Notes under the pieces: generated by a model
What the model was told of the DNA's origin: nothing
Databases searched by the model: none
The model's input: the letters and a program-made list of their open reading frames with translations, nothing else
Made by a program: the position numbers and the translations under genes
Shown: positions 63,040-64,000 of the stretch, piece after piece
How the letters are laid out: each line of letters starts with the position of its first letter
Numbering within the stretch: position 1 is the stretch's first letter
Assembly (NCBI RefSeq): GCF_023100805.1
Contig: NZ_CP095855.1
Coordinates: 558,001-622,000, forward strand
Direction: 5' to 3'
From: Chitinophaga filiformis
GTDB lineage: Bacteria; Bacteroidota; Bacteroidia; Chitinophagales; Chitinophagaceae
DNA length: 64,000 bases

Positions 63040-64000
63040 ATGCATACAACACGTTACGGGTCAGCCTGTTTAATAGCGCTGAGCATTCTTAGTCTCAGGC
63101 TGCAGGCACAGGACAAAAAAGACCTGTCATTCCGCCAGATCTTCAAAGGAGAGGCAACCGGCCTTTATCAACCACTACCCGCCATCAGAGGATGGGCTGA
63201 TGACTCACATTACATCGAATACCGCACCGCAGGCGGCGCCTCCAAAGCATGGAAAGTAGATGCAGCTACCGGCAAGGCGGAACCTTATGCTACCCCTCCC
63301 GAAGGAGCCACCGTACAGGTGCGTGACCATGACATCATCTACACTTCCCCTGAGGGCACCGAAACACAACTCACCAGCGATACAGCCCAGGAAAGGAATC
63401 CCACACTTTCTCCGGATGGAAAATATGTTGCTTTTACCCGCGCCAATGACCTCTATAGCATTGAGATCGCTACCAAAAAGGAGATCCGCTATACCACAGA
63501 CGGCTCTGATGTGGTATACAATGGCTGGGCGTCCTGGGTCTATTACGAAGAGATCCTTGGCCGCGCCTCCAGGTATCGCGCTTTCTGGTGGAGCCCTGAC
63601 AGCCGTTACCTGGCCTACATGCATTTTGATGACTCCAAAGTGCCGGTATTCCCTATCTACAGCGAAAAAGGACAACATGGCTACCTGGAAAACACCCGCT
63701 ATCCTAAAGCCGGCGATACCAACCCTGCCGTGAAGATCGGTACCGTACCCGTGACAGGTGGCAAGACCTTATGGGCCGACTTCAATGAGAAAGATGACCA
63801 GTACTTTGGCGCACCTTTCTTTACTCCGGAAGGACGCCTATGGGTACAATGGATGAACCGCGAACAGGACAACCTGAAAATCTATGAGATCAATCCCGAT
63901 AACGGCCAAAAGAAAGAGATCTATAGTGAAAAGCAATCTACCTGGATTGACTGGTACGACAACATTCCCTTTCTGACAGGCGGCAAAGGTTTTATCCTGA
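63040..64000 (+). CDS. Dipeptidyl-peptidase IV-type S9 peptidase (3' end beyond the window)
   Basis: Open from the ATG at 63040 to the window end (320 codons). A signal peptide (MHTTRYGSACLIALSILSLRLQA-Q) precedes the N-terminal beta-propeller of a DPP IV: LPAIRGWADDSHYIEYRT, NPTLSPDGKYVAFTRANDLYSIEIATKKEIRYTTDGSDVVYNGWASWVYYEEILGRASRYRAFWWSPDSRYLAYMHFDD. The YYEE pair at about residue 169 corresponds to the Glu motif that binds the substrate N-terminus. The catalytic domain lies past the window. Periplasmic removal of Xaa-Pro dipeptides is the family role. Confidence 0.93.
   Translation, partial: MHTTRYGSACLIALSILSLRLQAQDKKDLSFRQIFKGEATGLYQPLPAIRGWADDSHYIEYRTAGGASKAWKVDAATGKAEPYATPPEGATVQVRDHDIIYTSPEGTETQLTSDTAQERNPTLSPDGKYVAFTRANDLYSIEIATKKEIRYTTDGSDVVYNGWASWVYYEEILGRASRYRAFWWSPDSRYLAYMHFDDSKVPVFPIYSEKGQHGYLENTRYPKAGDTNPAVKIGTVPVTGGKTLWADFNEKDDQYFGAPFFTPEGRLWVQWMNREQDNLKIYEINPDNGQKKEIYSEKQSTWIDWYDNIPFLTGGKGFIL

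Noticed and set aside
1..64000. CRISPR arrays, tRNA or rRNA genes
   Set aside because: No repeat-spacer pattern of even period and no tRNA T-arm with a fitting acceptor stem was seen; the GGTTCGAACC at about 22320 lies inside ftsH.

Overview
This 64-kb window is a chromosomal segment of a Bacteroidota bacterium, most likely a Chitinophaga-like member of the Chitinophagaceae. Family-level signs are the SusC/SusD outer-membrane pairs, the gldKLMN core of the type IX secretion system (T9SS), PorZ, and the Bacteroidota-restricted families DUF4783, DUF4271, DUF2911-type and TIGR02757. Promoters have the Bacteroidota -7 box TAnnTTTG (or TTTA), often with TTTG/TTTA about 22 nt upstream. Shine-Dalgarno sequences are essentially absent. 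The genus is inferred from overall gene style; no sequence search was possible.

Layout. 1-11.4 kb (minus strand): one truncated SusC receptor, then two tandem paralogous SusC-SusD pairs (8197-11427 with 6723-8177, and 3216-6428 with 1749-3197). Each pair ends in its own hairpin terminator. No glycoside hydrolase or sigma/anti-sigma gene lies beside them. 11.8-12.7 kb: an intact IS1595-like transposase-derived gene whose catalytic residues appear lost. 12.9-25.7 kb: MMPL/RND exporter, porZ-recO, lpxH, a small lipoprotein, a minus-strand rsfS-ftsH-LUD gene run, birA and a GT39-type membrane glycosyltransferase. 26-35 kb: AraC regulator, SUI1-like factor, lipid kinase, nadC, DUF4783, gpmI, a lipoprotein, uvrC and DinB.

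35-40 kb: gldK-L-M-N, coding the T9SS/gliding motor (GldLM) and periplasmic ring (GldKN). With porZ at 15.4 kb, the window carries both the energised core and an attachment-complex part of the T9SS. 40.5-50 kb: a DUF255 thioredoxin-like protein, hemD, DUF4271, hemW, a secreted aldose 1-epimerase, a deoxyhypusine synthase homologue and a PepSY-like exported protein. 50-64 kb: ACP phosphodiesterase, DUF2911, a cystathionine gamma-synthase type enzyme, TIGR02757, DUF6263, fatty-acid hydroxylase, a FAH/flavin-reductase operon, DUF4197, a tandem universal stress protein, lysS, a DoxX-like membrane protein and the start of a DPP IV-type peptidase.

Most genes are housekeeping or envelope biogenesis. 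The unusual material lies mainly between genes. It includes a degenerate 20-22 bp tandem array that runs into a 158/159-bp structured tandem repeat (61992-62540), a compound inverted repeat (46250-46405), two copies of a related hairpin element 39 kb apart, an 18-bp perfect palindrome before the FAH operon, and a 17-bp inverted repeat in the GT39 leader. Several start codons sit exactly 4 nt after a -7 box, which suggests leaderless mRNAs. I did not find a clear new defence or biosynthetic system. The best candidates for undescribed biology are the exapted transposase, the repeat arrays and the leaderless promoter geometry.
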